A stretch of 64,000 bases of DNA, taken from positions 27,517-91,516 of the forward strand of contig NZ_JAGYJK010000002.1 of the NCBI RefSeq assembly GCF_018402175.1. The letters are read 5' to 3'. The notes under the pieces were generated by a model. That model was not told the origin of the DNA, did not search any database, and saw only the letters and a program-made list of their open reading frames with translations. This stretch comes from Yoonia sp. Its GTDB lineage: Bacteria > Pseudomonadota > Alphaproteobacteria > Rhodobacterales > Rhodobacteraceae. Below are positions 27,193 to 36,429 of this stretch, piece by piece (the first letter of the stretch is position 1; each line of letters starts with the position of its first letter). The position numbers were made by a program, and so were the translations under genes.

Positions 27193-29448
27193 ATGACACA
27201 GATCCCTTCGAAATCCGAAATCCTCGCCTTCATCGCCGACAACCCGACCCAGACCGCCAAGCGCGACATCGCGCGCGCGTTCGGGATCAAGGGGGCGGCG
27301 CGGATTGACCTCAAGCGCATCCTCAAGGAACTGGAAGAGGCGGGCAAGCTGACCAAGCGCCGGTCCTCCTATCGCGATGCCGAGGATCTGCCGCCGGTCG
27401 CCGTGCTGGAGATTTTGGCCCCCGATGCGGATGGTGACCTGTTCGCGCGCCCGCTGGAATGGACAGGCCAGGGGGCGGAACCCCGCGTGCTGATGCTCCT
27501 GCGCTCCAGCGATCCGGCGCTGGGTGCGGGCGACCGGATTCTGGGGCGTCTGACCTTGGACAAGACCGAGGATCACAGCCATACCGCCCGCATGATCCGC
27601 AGGATCGGCACCAATCCGATGCGGATTCTGGGCGTGTTCCGTGCCGGGTCCGAAGGCGGCAGCGTGCTGCCCATCGACAAGGGCGCGGACAAGCAATGGG
27701 TCGTCCCCGCCGGTGCCACGGGTGGCGCCAAGGACGGCGAACTGGTCGAGGCCGAACAGGCAGGCCCCAAAGGCCGGCTTGGCCTGCCCAAAGCCCGCAT
27801 TGTCGCGCGTCTGGGTGACCCCACCGCGCCGCGTGCCGTATCACTGATCGCGATCCACCAGCACGGCATCCCCGACCATTTCCCCGATGATGCCGTGGCC
27901 GAGGCCGATGCCGCCAAACCCGTGGGCGTCAAAGGCCGCAAGGACCTGCGCGATCTGCCCTTGATCACCATCGACCCGTGGGATGCGCGCGACCATGACG
28001 ATGCCTGCTTTGTCGAAGCGGATGAAGACCCTGAAAACGCGGGCGGTTTCATCATCTGGGTCGCCATCGCCGATGTCGCGGCCTATGTCAAACCCAACAC
28101 TGCGCTGGACAACGAGGCGCGCAAGCGCGGCAATTCCACCTATTTCCCCGACCGCGTGGTGCCGATGCTGCCGGACCGGTTGTCGGGCGATCTGTGTTCC
28201 CTGCACGAAGGCGTGGACCGCGCCTGTATCGCTGTGGCGATGCGGATCGACGCGCAGGGGCAGAAGATCGGGCATGAATTCCATCGTGGGCTGATGAAAT
28301 CCGTGGCCTCGCTGAATTATGAAGAGGTGCAGGACGCGATCGACGGGCAGCCGAACGACAAGACAGCGCCCTTGATGCAGGAGATCATCCGCCCGATCTA
28401 TGCTGCCTATGCCGCTTTGGTCAAAGCCCGCGCGCTGCGCCAGCCGCTGGAGCTGGACCTACCGGAACGCCAGATCATCCTGAATGATGATGGCAAGGTC
28501 ACATCGGTCCAGTTCAAAGACCGGCTGGATGCACATCGTCTGATCGAGGAATTCATGGTGCTGGCCAATGTCGCCGCCGCCGAAACGCTAATCGCCAAAA
28601 AATCACCCCTGCTGTTCCGCGTGCATGAGGAACCCAACCCCGACAAGCTGGACGCCCTACGTGACGTCGCGCAGGCATCGGGGCTGGTGCTGGCCAAAGG
28701 GCAGGTGTTGAAAACCGCGCATCTGAACCGGCTGCTGGTTGCCGCGCGCGAGACTGAACAATCGGAACTGATCAATATGGCGACCCTGCGGTCGATGACA
28801 CAGGCCTATTACAGTCCTGAAAATTTAGGCCATTTCGGGCTGGCCCTGCGGTCTTATGCGCATTTCACCTCGCCCATTCGCCGCTATTCCGACCTGATCG
28901 TGCATCGCGCGTTGATTGCCGCCCATGGCTGGGGCAAGGACGGGCTGTCACCGTGGGATATCGAGAACCTGAGCGATACCGCGCAAAAGATTTCCGACAC
29001 CGAACGCCGGTCGATGGCCGCCGAACGTGACACCACCGACCGTTATCTGGCGGCGTTCCTGTCGGACCGGATCGGGGTGGAAATGGGCGGCCGGATCAGC
29101 GGGATCGCCAAGTTTGGCGTCTTTGTGAAACTGGATGAAACCGGTGCCGATGGCATGATCCCGATCCGCACGCTGGGGCGCGAATATTTCCATTATGACG
29201 CCGACAGCCAGACGCTGATGGGGTCGGACAGCGGCACGCTGATCCGCCTTGGCCAGCGCGTCACCGTGAAATTGATCGAGGCGGCCCCCGTGACCGGCGG
29301 GCTGATTGTCGAACTGCTGACGCTGGATGAACGTACCATGCCGCGCGGCCCAAGCGTGACCCGCGGCAAGCCTGTGCGCCGCAAACAGGCCGGTGCCAAG
29401 GCAAAGGCCGCCAAGATTGCCCGCAAGGTCAAGCGTAGCCGCATGTGA
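27193..29448 (+). CDS. rnr: Ribonuclease R
   Basis: A 751-residue processive 3'-5' exoribonuclease. An N-terminal helix-turn-helix-like domain (residues 1-65), a cold-shock-like RNA-binding region, the RNB catalytic domain (ITIDPWDARDHDDACFV with the metal-binding aspartates, and FTSPIRRYSDLIVHR), an S1 domain (GRISGIAKFGVFVKLDETG) and a lysine-rich tail are seen in order. It degrades structured RNA and helps rRNA quality control. The Shine-Dalgarno is weak. A copy of the GGATATTT repeat follows the stop. Confidence 0.95.
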   Translation: MTQIPSKSEILAFIADNPTQTAKRDIARAFGIKGAARIDLKRILKELEEAGKLTKRRSSYRDAEDLPPVAVLEILAPDADGDLFARPLEWTGQGAEPRVLMLLRSSDPALGAGDRILGRLTLDKTEDHSHTARMIRRIGTNPMRILGVFRAGSEGGSVLPIDKGADKQWVVPAGATGGAKDGELVEAEQAGPKGRLGLPKARIVARLGDPTAPRAVSLIAIHQHGIPDHFPDDAVAEADAAKPVGVKGRKDLRDLPLITIDPWDARDHDDACFVEADEDPENAGGFIIWVAIADVAAYVKPNTALDNEARKRGNSTYFPDRVVPMLPDRLSGDLCSLHEGVDRACIAVAMRIDAQGQKIGHEFHRGLMKSVASLNYEEVQDAIDGQPNDKTAPLMQEIIRPIYAAYAALVKARALRQPLELDLPERQIILNDDGKVTSVQFKDRLDAHRLIEEFMVLANVAAAETLIAKKSPLLFRVHEEPNPDKLDALRDVAQASGLVLAKGQVLKTAHLNRLLVAARETEQSELINMATLRSMTQAYYSPENLGHFGLALRSYAHFTSPIRRYSDLIVHRALIAAHGWGKDGLSPWDIENLSDTAQKISDTERRSMAAERDTTDRYLAAFLSDRIGVEMGGRISGIAKFGVFVKLDETGADGMIPIRTLGREYFHYDADSQTLMGSDSGTLIRLGQRVTVKLIEAAPVTGGLIVELLTLDERTMPRGPSVTRGKPVRRKQAGAKAKAAKIARKVKRSRM

Positions 29449-29481
29449 AGTGTCGCGCCGAAGGACTTTTGTGCCTTCGGC

Positions 29482-29505
29482 GAGGATATTTAAGCTCGGA
29501 AGATG
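29482..29505 (+). repeat. Intergenic GGATATTT/CTCGGAAGATG repeat, copy C
   Basis: GAGGATATTTAAGCTCGG then AAGATG, about 35 bases after the rnr stop. Same motif as copies at 15134 and 15711. Confidence 0.65.
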
Positions 29506-29529
29506 GGAAAAGCGCCGTGCGTTGCGCGG

Positions 29530-30033
29530 TTAAATCTTGGCGGCGAATTCAGCCAGCACCTGTTCATAGACGGCGCGTTTGAACGGCACGATCCCTGCGA
29601 CCAGATCGGCTGGTGGTACCCATTTCCATGCGGAAAATTCAGGGTGCGCGGTTTGCAGATTGATCTGGCTGTCCTGCCCGTGAAACCGCATCAGGAACCA
29701 TTTCTGTTCCTGCCCGCGATAGCGCCCTTTCCAGATATGCGGCACCAATGCGACAGGCAGGTCATAGGGGATCAGCCCTGCTGTTTCCGCCTCGATGCTG
29801 ACAAGGTTCGGGGTGATGCCGGTTTCTTCTTCCAGTTCACGCAGGGCGGCGGTGCGGGTATTTTCGCCCGGATCAACGCCGCCTTGGGGCATTTGCCAGG
29901 CGTCAGTGTCACGGTCGAGCCGCTGGCCGACAAAGACATGGCCGCGCGGATTGATCAGCATGACGCCGACGCAGGGCCGATAGGGAAGATTGGCGATTTC
30001 GTCGATGGTCATGAAAGGGCCTTGGTGTTTCAT
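29530..30033 (-). CDS. rppH: RNA pyrophosphohydrolase (Nudix)
   Basis: A 167-residue Nudix hydrolase. The Nudix box runs [20 protein letters not shown] then TGI around residues 45-67, and [16 protein letters not shown] at the N-terminus and [21 protein letters not shown] at the C-terminus are RppH-like. It removes pyrophosphate from mRNA 5' ends and so starts decay. The ATG ending 30033 follows AGGAGCAGCCC. It converges on rnr. Confidence 0.92.
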   Translation of the reverse strand: MKHQGPFMTIDEIANLPYRPCVGVMLINPRGHVFVGQRLDRDTDAWQMPQGGVDPGENTRTAALRELEEETGITPNLVSIEAETAGLIPYDLPVALVPHIWKGRYRGQEQKWFLMRFHGQDSQINLQTAHPEFSAWKWVPPADLVAGIVPFKRAVYEQVLAEFAAKI

Positions 30034-30080
30034 GGGCTGCTCCTGTTTCTTTGACCACAGATAGCCACAAGGTCCAGCGG

Positions 30081-30575
30081 TTATGCGATAACAAGCCGTG
30101 TTTCGTGCCGGATACGGGCCGCGATCCACCGCAGATGGGCGCGGTCGAGCCCGATGCAGCCCGCCGTGGGCCGCCCTGGCCCCCGCCATTGGTGAATGAA
30201 AATAGCAGACCCCCGCCCCTTGACCGCATAGGGCCAGTTCCAGTCGGTCAGGATAATAAGGTCATATATCGGATCGGCGCGGCGCAACCGTTCATGGCGA
30301 TAGGGATGTGGCGCGCGCACCATCATGTTGTAATCGGGGTCGCGGATATCGTCAGACCACAGATCAAAGGGCTTAATCGGCAGCGCCCAATCCGCAGGCC
30401 GCGCCATCCGGTCGGACCGGTAGAGCATGCCGACAAGGCGGTGCGTGCCGATGGGGGTCGCGCCATCGCCTTCTTTCTTGCGCTTCACGACGCCCCCGCG
30501 CCCAATCGTGCAGGGAAAGCGACGGTTCAGGAACCGCAGGTGGGTGGGGGTCAGGACAAGGTCGGTGGGTTTCAT
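30081..30575 (-). CDS. L,D-transpeptidase family protein (YkuD domain)
   Basis: A 164-residue YkuD-domain protein. The catalytic block is [13 protein letters not shown] followed by TAGCIGL, giving the expected histidine and cysteine (about residue 140). The N-terminus [19 protein letters not shown] is typical of the short YkuD subgroup. No signal peptide is seen, so export is uncertain; close relatives are annotated as L,D-transpeptidases acting on peptidoglycan. It lies 47 bases upstream of rppH on the same strand. Confidence 0.85.
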   Translation of the reverse strand: MKPTDLVLTPTHLRFLNRRFPCTIGRGGVVKRKKEGDGATPIGTHRLVGMLYRSDRMARPADWALPIKPFDLWSDDIRDPDYNMMVRAPHPYRHERLRRADPIYDLIILTDWNWPYAVKGRGSAIFIHQWRGPGRPTAGCIGLDRAHLRWIAARIRHETRLVIA

Positions 30576-30648
30576 GGGGTGAGGGATAGCGGGCGGCGGC
30601 GAGGGTGTCAGTAGAAATGTGCTGTTGACGTGAGGCTGCTTTGAACCC

Positions 30649-30984
30649 TTAGCCGTCGGTTGAGTTCACAGAAATTTCTCGCCCCAGCCAATCCAGATAC
30701 CCGCTGATCGCAGCCTCGTCCCTTTTGCAATAGGACCATTTCAAATGCTTTTGCACCGTGATGAAACCTGCCTGCCTGAGAATGTCCAGATGCCTGCTGG
30801 CGGTGGGTTGAGCGATGGCAAGCGCTTCGGCAATCAGCGTCATGCACACGCCGAACTTCACCGGGTCAGCAGACCACTGCTGGGCGAAATGCTTTTGGGG
30901 GTCCGCCAACAGCTGAAGGACTCTCAGTCGCTGCTCACTGGCTATCGCTTTGATTTGTGTTGATCTGTCCATGCCTGTCATCAT
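30649..30984 (-). CDS. ArsR-family transcriptional regulator
   Basis: A 111-residue winged-helix repressor. Core: IASEQRLRVLQLLADP, then the recognition helix region ALAIAQPTASRHLDILRQAG and the wing FITVQKHLKWSYCKRDE. The cysteines do not form the classic CxC metal site, so a non-metal signal is likely. Starts at one of two adjacent ATGs (30984 or 30981), with another at 30972. A perfect 18-base palindrome lies four bases upstream, so it probably represses itself and the divergent hydrolase. Confidence 0.85.
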   Translation of the reverse strand: MMTGMDRSTQIKAIASEQRLRVLQLLADPQKHFAQQWSADPVKFGVCMTLIAEALAIAQPTASRHLDILRQAGFITVQKHLKWSYCKRDEAAISGYLDWLGREISVNSTDG

Positions 30985-30987
30985 ATC

Positions 30988-31005
30988 GTCATTTAGCTAA
31001 ATGAC
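30988..31005. promoter_or_regulatory. Perfect 18-base palindromic operator
   Basis: GTCATTTAGCTAAATGAC is a perfect palindrome in the 37-base gap between the divergent ArsR-type gene and the alpha/beta hydrolase gene. Its size and position are those of an ArsR-family operator controlling both genes. Confidence 0.7.
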
Positions 31006-31021
31006 AATGTGATTCGCTGCA

Positions 31022-31840
31022 ATGCTGGACCTTCCGAATACCGCGATCATCGAAGGCAATGCCGTCCGTTGGGGCCGGATCGGGAAAGGGCCGCCGCTCG
31101 TCGCCATCCATGGCACCCCGTTTTCTTCCCAGGTCTGGCGCCGGATTGTGCCGCATTTTGCCGACCGCAGAACGGTCTACTACTTTGATTTGGTTGGCTA
31201 TGGCCTGTCCGAGATGCGCGAGGGGCAGGATGTCTCTCTCGCCGCGCAGAACAAAGTTCTTGCTGCCCTGTTCGCGGAATGGGGGCTCGAACGCCCGGAT
31301 GTTCTGGCGCATGACTTCGGCGGGGCGACTGCATTGCGCGCCTATTATCTGAATGGCCTGCGCTACCGCACTCTGACGATCTTCGATGCGGTTGCCTTTG
31401 CGCCTTGGGGTTCGCAGTTCGTCCAGCATGTGCGCAGGCATGAAGCGGCGTTCCGCGGGATGCCGGACTATATGCACAAAGCGCTGTTGCGCGCCTATTT
31501 GCAGACGGCAGCACATAATCCGTTGTCGGAAGAGGCCCTGACCATCTACAGCGCGCCGTGGCTTGGGTCGGTAGGTCAGCCAGCGTTTTACAGGCAGATT
31601 GCCCAGATGGACCAACGTTATACGGATGAAGTCGAAGCGCGGTATAGTCGTATGGAATGTCCCGTCACCGTTCTTTGGGGGCAGAAGGACGATTGGATTC
31701 CCTATGTAAAAGGCGAGGCTCTTGCCGGGTTGATCTCGGATCAATCGCTGATCCCGATCCCTAACGCCGGGCATCTGGTGCAGGAGGATTGCCCGGAAGT
31801 CCTCGTCGCGGCGGTGCTTAAAAGCTTCGGCGGCACCTGA
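31022..31840 (+). CDS. Alpha/beta hydrolase with aspartate nucleophile (dehalogenase/epoxide-hydrolase-like)
   Basis: A 272-residue alpha/beta hydrolase. The oxyanion loop is VAIHGTPFSS, the nucleophile elbow VLAHDFGGATALR has aspartate rather than serine, the acid is in LWGQKDDWIP and the histidine in NAGHLVQED. An aspartate nucleophile is seen in haloalkane and fluoroacetate dehalogenases and epoxide hydrolases, so one of these reactions is likely; the halide-binding residues cannot be judged by eye. No signal peptide. Divergent from an ArsR-type regulator across a perfect palindrome, suggesting substrate-inducible expression. Confidence 0.85.
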   Translation: MLDLPNTAIIEGNAVRWGRIGKGPPLVAIHGTPFSSQVWRRIVPHFADRRTVYYFDLVGYGLSEMREGQDVSLAAQNKVLAALFAEWGLERPDVLAHDFGGATALRAYYLNGLRYRTLTIFDAVAFAPWGSQFVQHVRRHEAAFRGMPDYMHKALLRAYLQTAAHNPLSEEALTIYSAPWLGSVGQPAFYRQIAQMDQRYTDEVEARYSRMECPVTVLWGQKDDWIPYVKGEALAGLISDQSLIPIPNAGHLVQEDCPEVLVAAVLKSFGGT

Positions 31841-31876
31841 TCGTCGGCTTCGTCCCGCAAAGCGGACACACCACCC

Positions 31877-32956
31877 TTACAACAAATGCCCCGACTTCGC
31901 GGCCTTCGTTGCAAGGTATCCGTGGTTATGACGGTTCTCGCCCACTTTCAGCGGAACACGTTCGACGACTGCGATCCCGCAGCTTTCCATCCGCGCAACC
32001 TTGGCGGGGTTGTTCGTCAGCAGGCGCACTGACGCAAAGCCCATCATTTTCAAAATCTCCGCGCCGATGCGGAAATCGCGTTCATCGTCCTCGAATCCCA
32101 GACGGTGATTCGCCTCGACCGTGTCGAACCCCTGATCCTGCAAGGAATAGGCGCGCATCTTGTTGGCCAGCCCGATCCCGCGCCCTTCCTGATTAAGATA
32201 AAGCAGCACGCCTGCCCGTTCGGCCCCCATCTGCGCCAGCGCACCGCGCAATTGCGGGCCGCAGTCGCATTTCAGCGACCCCAGCAGATCGCCGGTGAAA
32301 CAGGCCGAATGCAGCCGCGACAGCACGGGCTGCGACCGGTCGGGCTGGCCAATTTCGACGGCGTAATGTTCCTCGGCCCCGTCGTCGGGACGGAAGATAT
32401 GCAACCGGCCCGCCTCTGACACCTCCAGCGGCAGGCGGGCGCTGATGACGGGGCGCAGCGGGCTGAGCGTCAGGTCAAGGGCAGCAGCACCCGGGATCAG
32501 GGTCAGGTCATGCGCTTTGGCGAAACCTTGGGCATCATCAATCGCCAGCACCAAAGCGGCCGGCAACAACCGTGCAGCCTTGGTCAGCGCAATTGCCGCG
32601 CGGTGCAAGTCAGCATTGCCATCGCGGATGCTGCGCAGCGGCCCTTTCATCGGGGCGCGCAGGTCATCGGCGGGGTCGGCGACGGACCGGACCCACGACA
32701 GGCCCACATCCAGCGGCAGTTCAATCCGCGCCAGATCACCGTCATAGGCGCGGGCTTTGAGCGTTTGCGCCCGCCAGCTTGTGATTGCCAGCACAGGCGC
32801 ACCGCCCAAGGTGCGCAGATGCGCCAGCCGGTCGGCATCCAGCGTTTCCGCCGCCAGCATGACAGCCCCGCCATCCAGCACCACAGGCACACCCATGCGC
32901 AGATCGGCCCGCGCGCGCGCCAGCCGTTCGGTGATATCGGGGGAAAATCCTGTCAT
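31877..32956 (-). CDS. ribA: GTP cyclohydrolase II
   Basis: A 359-residue enzyme opening GTP to the first riboflavin precursor. The C-terminal half is RibA: zinc cysteines in SACFTGDLLGSLKCDCGPQL, then LLYLNQEGRGIGLANKMRAY and LLTNNPAKVARMESCGI. The N-terminal 150 residues are an extension like the family form in Rhodobacteraceae and look like a degenerate partner domain. The ATG ending 32956 gives MTGFSPDITERLARARADL; an open frame upstream lacks family character. Divergent from the response regulator. Confidence 0.92.
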   Translation of the reverse strand: MTGFSPDITERLARARADLRMGVPVVLDGGAVMLAAETLDADRLAHLRTLGGAPVLAITSWRAQTLKARAYDGDLARIELPLDVGLSWVRSVADPADDLRAPMKGPLRSIRDGNADLHRAAIALTKAARLLPAALVLAIDDAQGFAKAHDLTLIPGAAALDLTLSPLRPVISARLPLEVSEAGRLHIFRPDDGAEEHYAVEIGQPDRSQPVLSRLHSACFTGDLLGSLKCDCGPQLRGALAQMGAERAGVLLYLNQEGRGIGLANKMRAYSLQDQGFDTVEANHRLGFEDDERDFRIGAEILKMMGFASVRLLTNNPAKVARMESCGIAVVERVPLKVGENRHNHGYLATKAAKSGHLL

Positions 32957-33108
32957 CGGGCACCTGTCAATTGTTTCACCTGATAGCCCGTTTTCGCGCA
33001 AAGTGAAACAAAACCCCGCCTGATGACACGTCCGTGTGAACCATCGGCGGGAAATCTTGTTTGATCCGTATCTGTTCACAAATCGATGATGTAATGATGG
33101 AGACTGTC

Positions 33109-33795
33109 ATGGCCCAACTCAAAAAGATTCTGCTGGTGGACGACGATGACGACCTGCGCGAGGCGCTGGGCGAACAATTGTTGATGACCGAAGATTTCGA
33201 CGTGTTCGAAGCGGATGACGGGGCCAGCGCCATCGTCAAGACCAAGGAAGGTCTGTACGACCTGATGATCCTTGATGTCGGCCTGCCCGACACCGATGGC
33301 CGCGAATTGTGCCGCCGTCTGCGCAAGCAGGGCGTCAAATGCCCGATCATCATGTTGACTGCACAGGACAGCGATGCCGATACGATCCTTGGGCTTGATG
33401 CAGGTGCCAATGATTACGTCAGCAAACCGTTCAAGTTCCCCGTGCTTCTGGCGCGGATCCGCAGCCAGCTGCGCACGCATGAACAATCCGAGGATGCGAT
33501 TTTCCAGCTTGGGCCCTATACGTTCAAGCCCGCGCAAAAGATGCTGATCACCGAGGATGACAAAAAGGTCCGCCTGACCGAGAAAGAGACAAATATCCTC
33601 AAATATCTCTACCGCGCGACCGACGGCGTGGTTGCCCGCGACGTGCTGCTGCACGAGGTTTGGGGGTATAACGCGGGTGTCACAACACATACACTCGAGA
33701 CGCATATCTACCGCTTGCGCCAAAAGATCGAACCCGATCCGTCCAATGCGCGTTTGCTGGTGACGGAACAAGGTGGCTACAGGCTCGTTTCATAA
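33109..33795 (+). CDS. OmpR/PhoB-type response regulator
   Basis: A 228-residue two-component regulator: receiver domain with the acidic cluster LLVDDDDD, phospho-acceptor aspartate in DLMILDVGLPDTDG and lysine in DYVSKPFKFPVLL, then a winged-helix DNA-binding domain (VRLTEKETNILKYLYRA, VWGYNAGVTTHTLETHIYRL). Start at 33109 because GGAG lies six bases upstream; other in-frame ATGs are at 33094 and 33097. No histidine kinase adjoins it, so its partner is elsewhere. A strong terminator follows. Confidence 0.93.
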   Translation: MAQLKKILLVDDDDDLREALGEQLLMTEDFDVFEADDGASAIVKTKEGLYDLMILDVGLPDTDGRELCRRLRKQGVKCPIIMLTAQDSDADTILGLDAGANDYVSKPFKFPVLLARIRSQLRTHEQSEDAIFQLGPYTFKPAQKMLITEDDKKVRLTEKETNILKYLYRATDGVVARDVLLHEVWGYNAGVTTHTLETHIYRLRQKIEPDPSNARLLVTEQGGYRLVS

Positions 33796-33843
33796 GGACC
33801 CCGCCGGTGATCGGGTTATATCACCAACCTCCCTGTTGGACTT

Positions 33844-33872
33844 GCCCGGGCCTTGTGCCCGGGCGTTTTTTT
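33844..33872 (+). terminator. Rho-independent terminator of response regulator
   Basis: GCCCGGGC (33844-33851) pairs with GCCCGGGC (33857-33864) across TTGT-containing loop, followed by G and seven T. Confidence 0.92.
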
Positions 33873-33897
33873 CAACGTCACAAACAGACAGGATCAT

Positions 33898-34275
33898 ATG
33901 ATGAAAACCGCACAAGACTATCTTGACGAAGCCAATGCCGTCGTCACCCGCATCGACAGCAAGGATGCCATCGCGAAACATGCCGAAGGCGCTGGCGTCT
34001 TTATCGACGTGCGTGACAGCAGCGACATCGCCAATTCGGGCACGATCAAAGGCGCAGAACGCGTGGCGCGCGGCTTTATCGAATTTGCCGCCGATCCGAC
34101 GTCAAAGTTTCACAAGCCGTTCTTTGACAAGGACAAGACTTATTACCTTGTCTGCGGTCTGGGCGGACAGGCGGCCCTTGCTGGCAAGACCCTGAAAGAC
34201 ATGGGTTATCCCAATGTCATCAACGTTGGCGGCATCGGCGACTGGAAACAGGCAGGTGGCCCCGTCGAGGATTAA
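33898..34275 (+). CDS. Rhodanese-like domain protein
   Basis: A 125-residue single rhodanese domain. FIDVRDSSDIANSGTIKGAE is the CH2A motif and TYYLVCGLGGQAALAGKTLK holds the active-site cysteine loop. Such proteins carry persulfide sulfur. Two adjacent ATGs (33898 and 33901) are possible; CAGGATC precedes the first. It converges with the PLP-dependent lyase gene with a four-base stop overlap, and that neighbour also handles sulfur amino acids, which may or may not be a functional link. Confidence 0.9.
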   Translation: MMKTAQDYLDEANAVVTRIDSKDAIAKHAEGAGVFIDVRDSSDIANSGTIKGAERVARGFIEFAADPTSKFHKPFFDKDKTYYLVCGLGGQAALAGKTLKDMGYPNVINVGGIGDWKQAGGPVED

Positions 34276-35393
34276 GCCAGCGCCTGATCCCAGTCAGCAA
34301 TCAGGTCATCGATATGTTCGATGCCCACGCTGACGCGGATCAGATTTTCCGGAATACCGGTATGCGGTTCGATCGTGTGCCGGTGTTCCACCAGACTTTC
34401 GACGCCGCCCAGTGACGTGGCCCGCAGGAACAATTCCAGCTTGCCCGTCACCCGCAGCGCATCCGCGCGCCCGCCTTTGACCAGCACCGACAAGAGGCTG
34501 CCGAACCCGCCCTGCATCTGGCGCAAGGCAATGTCATGGCCTTGGTGGTGCGGCAGACCCGGATAAAACACATCCGCGACCGCATCATGCGCCATCAGGT
34601 GCTGTGCCAGCGCCAGCGCGTTCTGCGACATCCGTTCCACCCGCAAAGGCAGCGTGCGCATGGCGCGGGTCAGTAGCCACGCCTCGAACGGGCCAAGGAT
34701 CGCGCCGGCCATCTTGCGGTCGGCCTTGATCGCCTGCCAGACCGCCGTTTCGGGCGCGGCGGTGGATAGAACCCCTGCCAGTACATCGGAATGGCCGTTG
34801 ATCGCCTTGGTCGCGGAATGCATCACGATATCGGCCCCATGATCCAGCGCACGGGTCAGGACCGGCGTGGCGGCGGTGCCATCGACCAGTAGTACACCTT
34901 TGGTCGCGGCCTTGACGGCGGCGATATCGACGGTCAGCAGCCACGGGTTCGACGGCGTTTCGATCAGCACCAGATCGGCGGGTTGCGTCTGGCAGGTCGG
35001 GATCAGATCGGCGGCGTGAGCTTCGATCAGCGTAATCTCGCGCCGCGCGCAGAAGTCGCGCACCCAGGCGGTCGTGCCCCAATAGATGCCCGACTGGACA
35101 ATCGCTGTCGCGCGGTTCGGCAGCGCGCGAAACACGGCGGCAATCGCGGCCATGCCAGATGGAAACAACAGCGTATCTTGTGCATTTTCCAGCGCGCGGA
35201 TCACCGCCTCGGCCTGGCGCATATTGTCGGAATTGTCGCGCGAATAGATATTGTCAGGGCGGATCAGCACATAATTCTCATCACGCAGAAAGGTGGTGGA
35301 CGGCTGTAAGGCAGGGACGACGCCGCCTGATTGCGGGTCAAGCGCGCCTGCGGCATGGGCGGCGATGGTGGCGGGGTGCAATGGCTTTTTCAT
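34272..35393 (-). CDS. Cys/Met metabolism PLP-dependent enzyme (cystathionine beta-lyase-like)
   Basis: A 373-residue enzyme of the trans-sulfuration family. It shows the PLP phosphate and cofactor motifs (LLFPSGMAAIAAVF, VLIETPSNPWLLTVDI) and the lysine block DIVMHSATKAINGHSDVLAG, where the lysine forms the Schiff base. The C-terminus FLRATSLGGVESLVEHRHT is characteristic. Specificity among cystathionine gamma-synthase, beta-lyase and related enzymes cannot be settled. The ATG ending 35393 is preferred; a GTG 11 codons earlier is possible. serB lies upstream on the same strand. Confidence 0.88.
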   Translation of the reverse strand: MKKPLHPATIAAHAAGALDPQSGGVVPALQPSTTFLRDENYVLIRPDNIYSRDNSDNMRQAEAVIRALENAQDTLLFPSGMAAIAAVFRALPNRATAIVQSGIYWGTTAWVRDFCARREITLIEAHAADLIPTCQTQPADLVLIETPSNPWLLTVDIAAVKAATKGVLLVDGTAATPVLTRALDHGADIVMHSATKAINGHSDVLAGVLSTAAPETAVWQAIKADRKMAGAILGPFEAWLLTRAMRTLPLRVERMSQNALALAQHLMAHDAVADVFYPGLPHHQGHDIALRQMQGGFGSLLSVLVKGGRADALRVTGKLELFLRATSLGGVESLVEHRHTIEPHTGIPENLIRVSVGIEHIDDLIADWDQALA

Positions 35394-35434
35394 GCCGCTA
35401 TCTGGCGGAAAGACATGGCCCAGCACAAGGGGCG

Positions 35435-36310
35435 TCAGCCGACAAAATCATCCCGACCATAGCCCTGCAGATACAGCAGCGCCGTCAGATCACCATGGTT
35501 GATACGGATATCGCATTGCGCCTGCACGGCGGGTTTCGCATGCAGTGCCACGCCTGTCCCGGCACGCCCCAGCATGCCCAGATCATTGGCCCCGTCGCCC
35601 ACCGCCAGCACGTCAGCCGCGGTGATGCCCAGCCGGGCGGTGATGTCCTCCAGCGCCGCGACCTTGGCCGCCTTGCCCAGTATAGGGCGCGCCACGTCAC
35701 CCGTCAGCCTGCCATCCGCCACCAACAGCGTATTGGCGCGGTTTTCGTCGAAACCCAAGGCAGCCGCAACCTGCGCGGTAAAGGCCGTGAACCCGCCCGA
35801 CACCAGCGCGGCATAGGCACCCTGCGCCTTCATCGTGGCGACCAGCACAGCCCCGCCCGGCATATAGGTGATCCGGCTGGCCAGCACCTGCGCGATCACC
35901 CCCTCTGGCAGATCGCGCAGCAGGCCGACGCGTTCCAGCAAAGCAGCCTCGAAATCCAGCTCGCCGTTCATGGCGCGCGCGGTGATGCCTGCGACATGCG
36001 CGCCGACACCTGCCTCATCGGCCAGCTCGTCGATACATTCCTGCTGGATCATCGTGCTGTCCATATCGGCCAGCAGCATCTTTTTGCAGCGATTGGCGGC
36101 AGGCTGGATCACCAGATCGACACCGTGACCTTGCAGGTCTGCCCAGATATCCCAGCGGTTGGAGGGTATGACAGGAATGGCGAATTCGGCAGCCTCGTCA
36201 GGGGCCAGCCAGAGCGCGTCACCACCGCCCCATGCATTGCGCAGCGTCTCGACCAGCGCCGGGTCAAGACCACGGCTTACGGGATTGGTCAGCAAGGTTG
36301 CGGTGAACAT
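35435..36310 (-). CDS. serB: Phosphoserine phosphatase
   Basis: A 291-residue HAD-family enzyme, last step of serine synthesis. HAD motif I is LLADMDSTMIQQE, motif II the serine in AALVSGGFTAF, and motif III/IV GDGANDLGMLG. The N-terminal 85 residues are a regulatory-type domain, as in many proteobacterial SerB proteins. The ATG ending 36310 follows AAAGGACAAGATC. Divergent from serC-serA, so all three serine genes sit together. Confidence 0.95.
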   Translation of the reverse strand: MFTATLLTNPVSRGLDPALVETLRNAWGGGDALWLAPDEAAEFAIPVIPSNRWDIWADLQGHGVDLVIQPAANRCKKMLLADMDSTMIQQECIDELADEAGVGAHVAGITARAMNGELDFEAALLERVGLLRDLPEGVIAQVLASRITYMPGGAVLVATMKAQGAYAALVSGGFTAFTAQVAAALGFDENRANTLLVADGRLTGDVARPILGKAAKVAALEDITARLGITAADVLAVGDGANDLGMLGRAGTGVALHAKPAVQAQCDIRINHGDLTALLYLQGYGRDDFVG

Positions 36311-36429
36311 GATCTTGTCCTTTGTGGCGTCGTTTCCGATCGGCGGCAGCAATGTCGCAAAAAGCGGGTCAAGCGGCGGTCTAGCTGCATTTTCCGGATT
36401 GTGAAAGTCCGCGGCGCACTCTATCTGCG

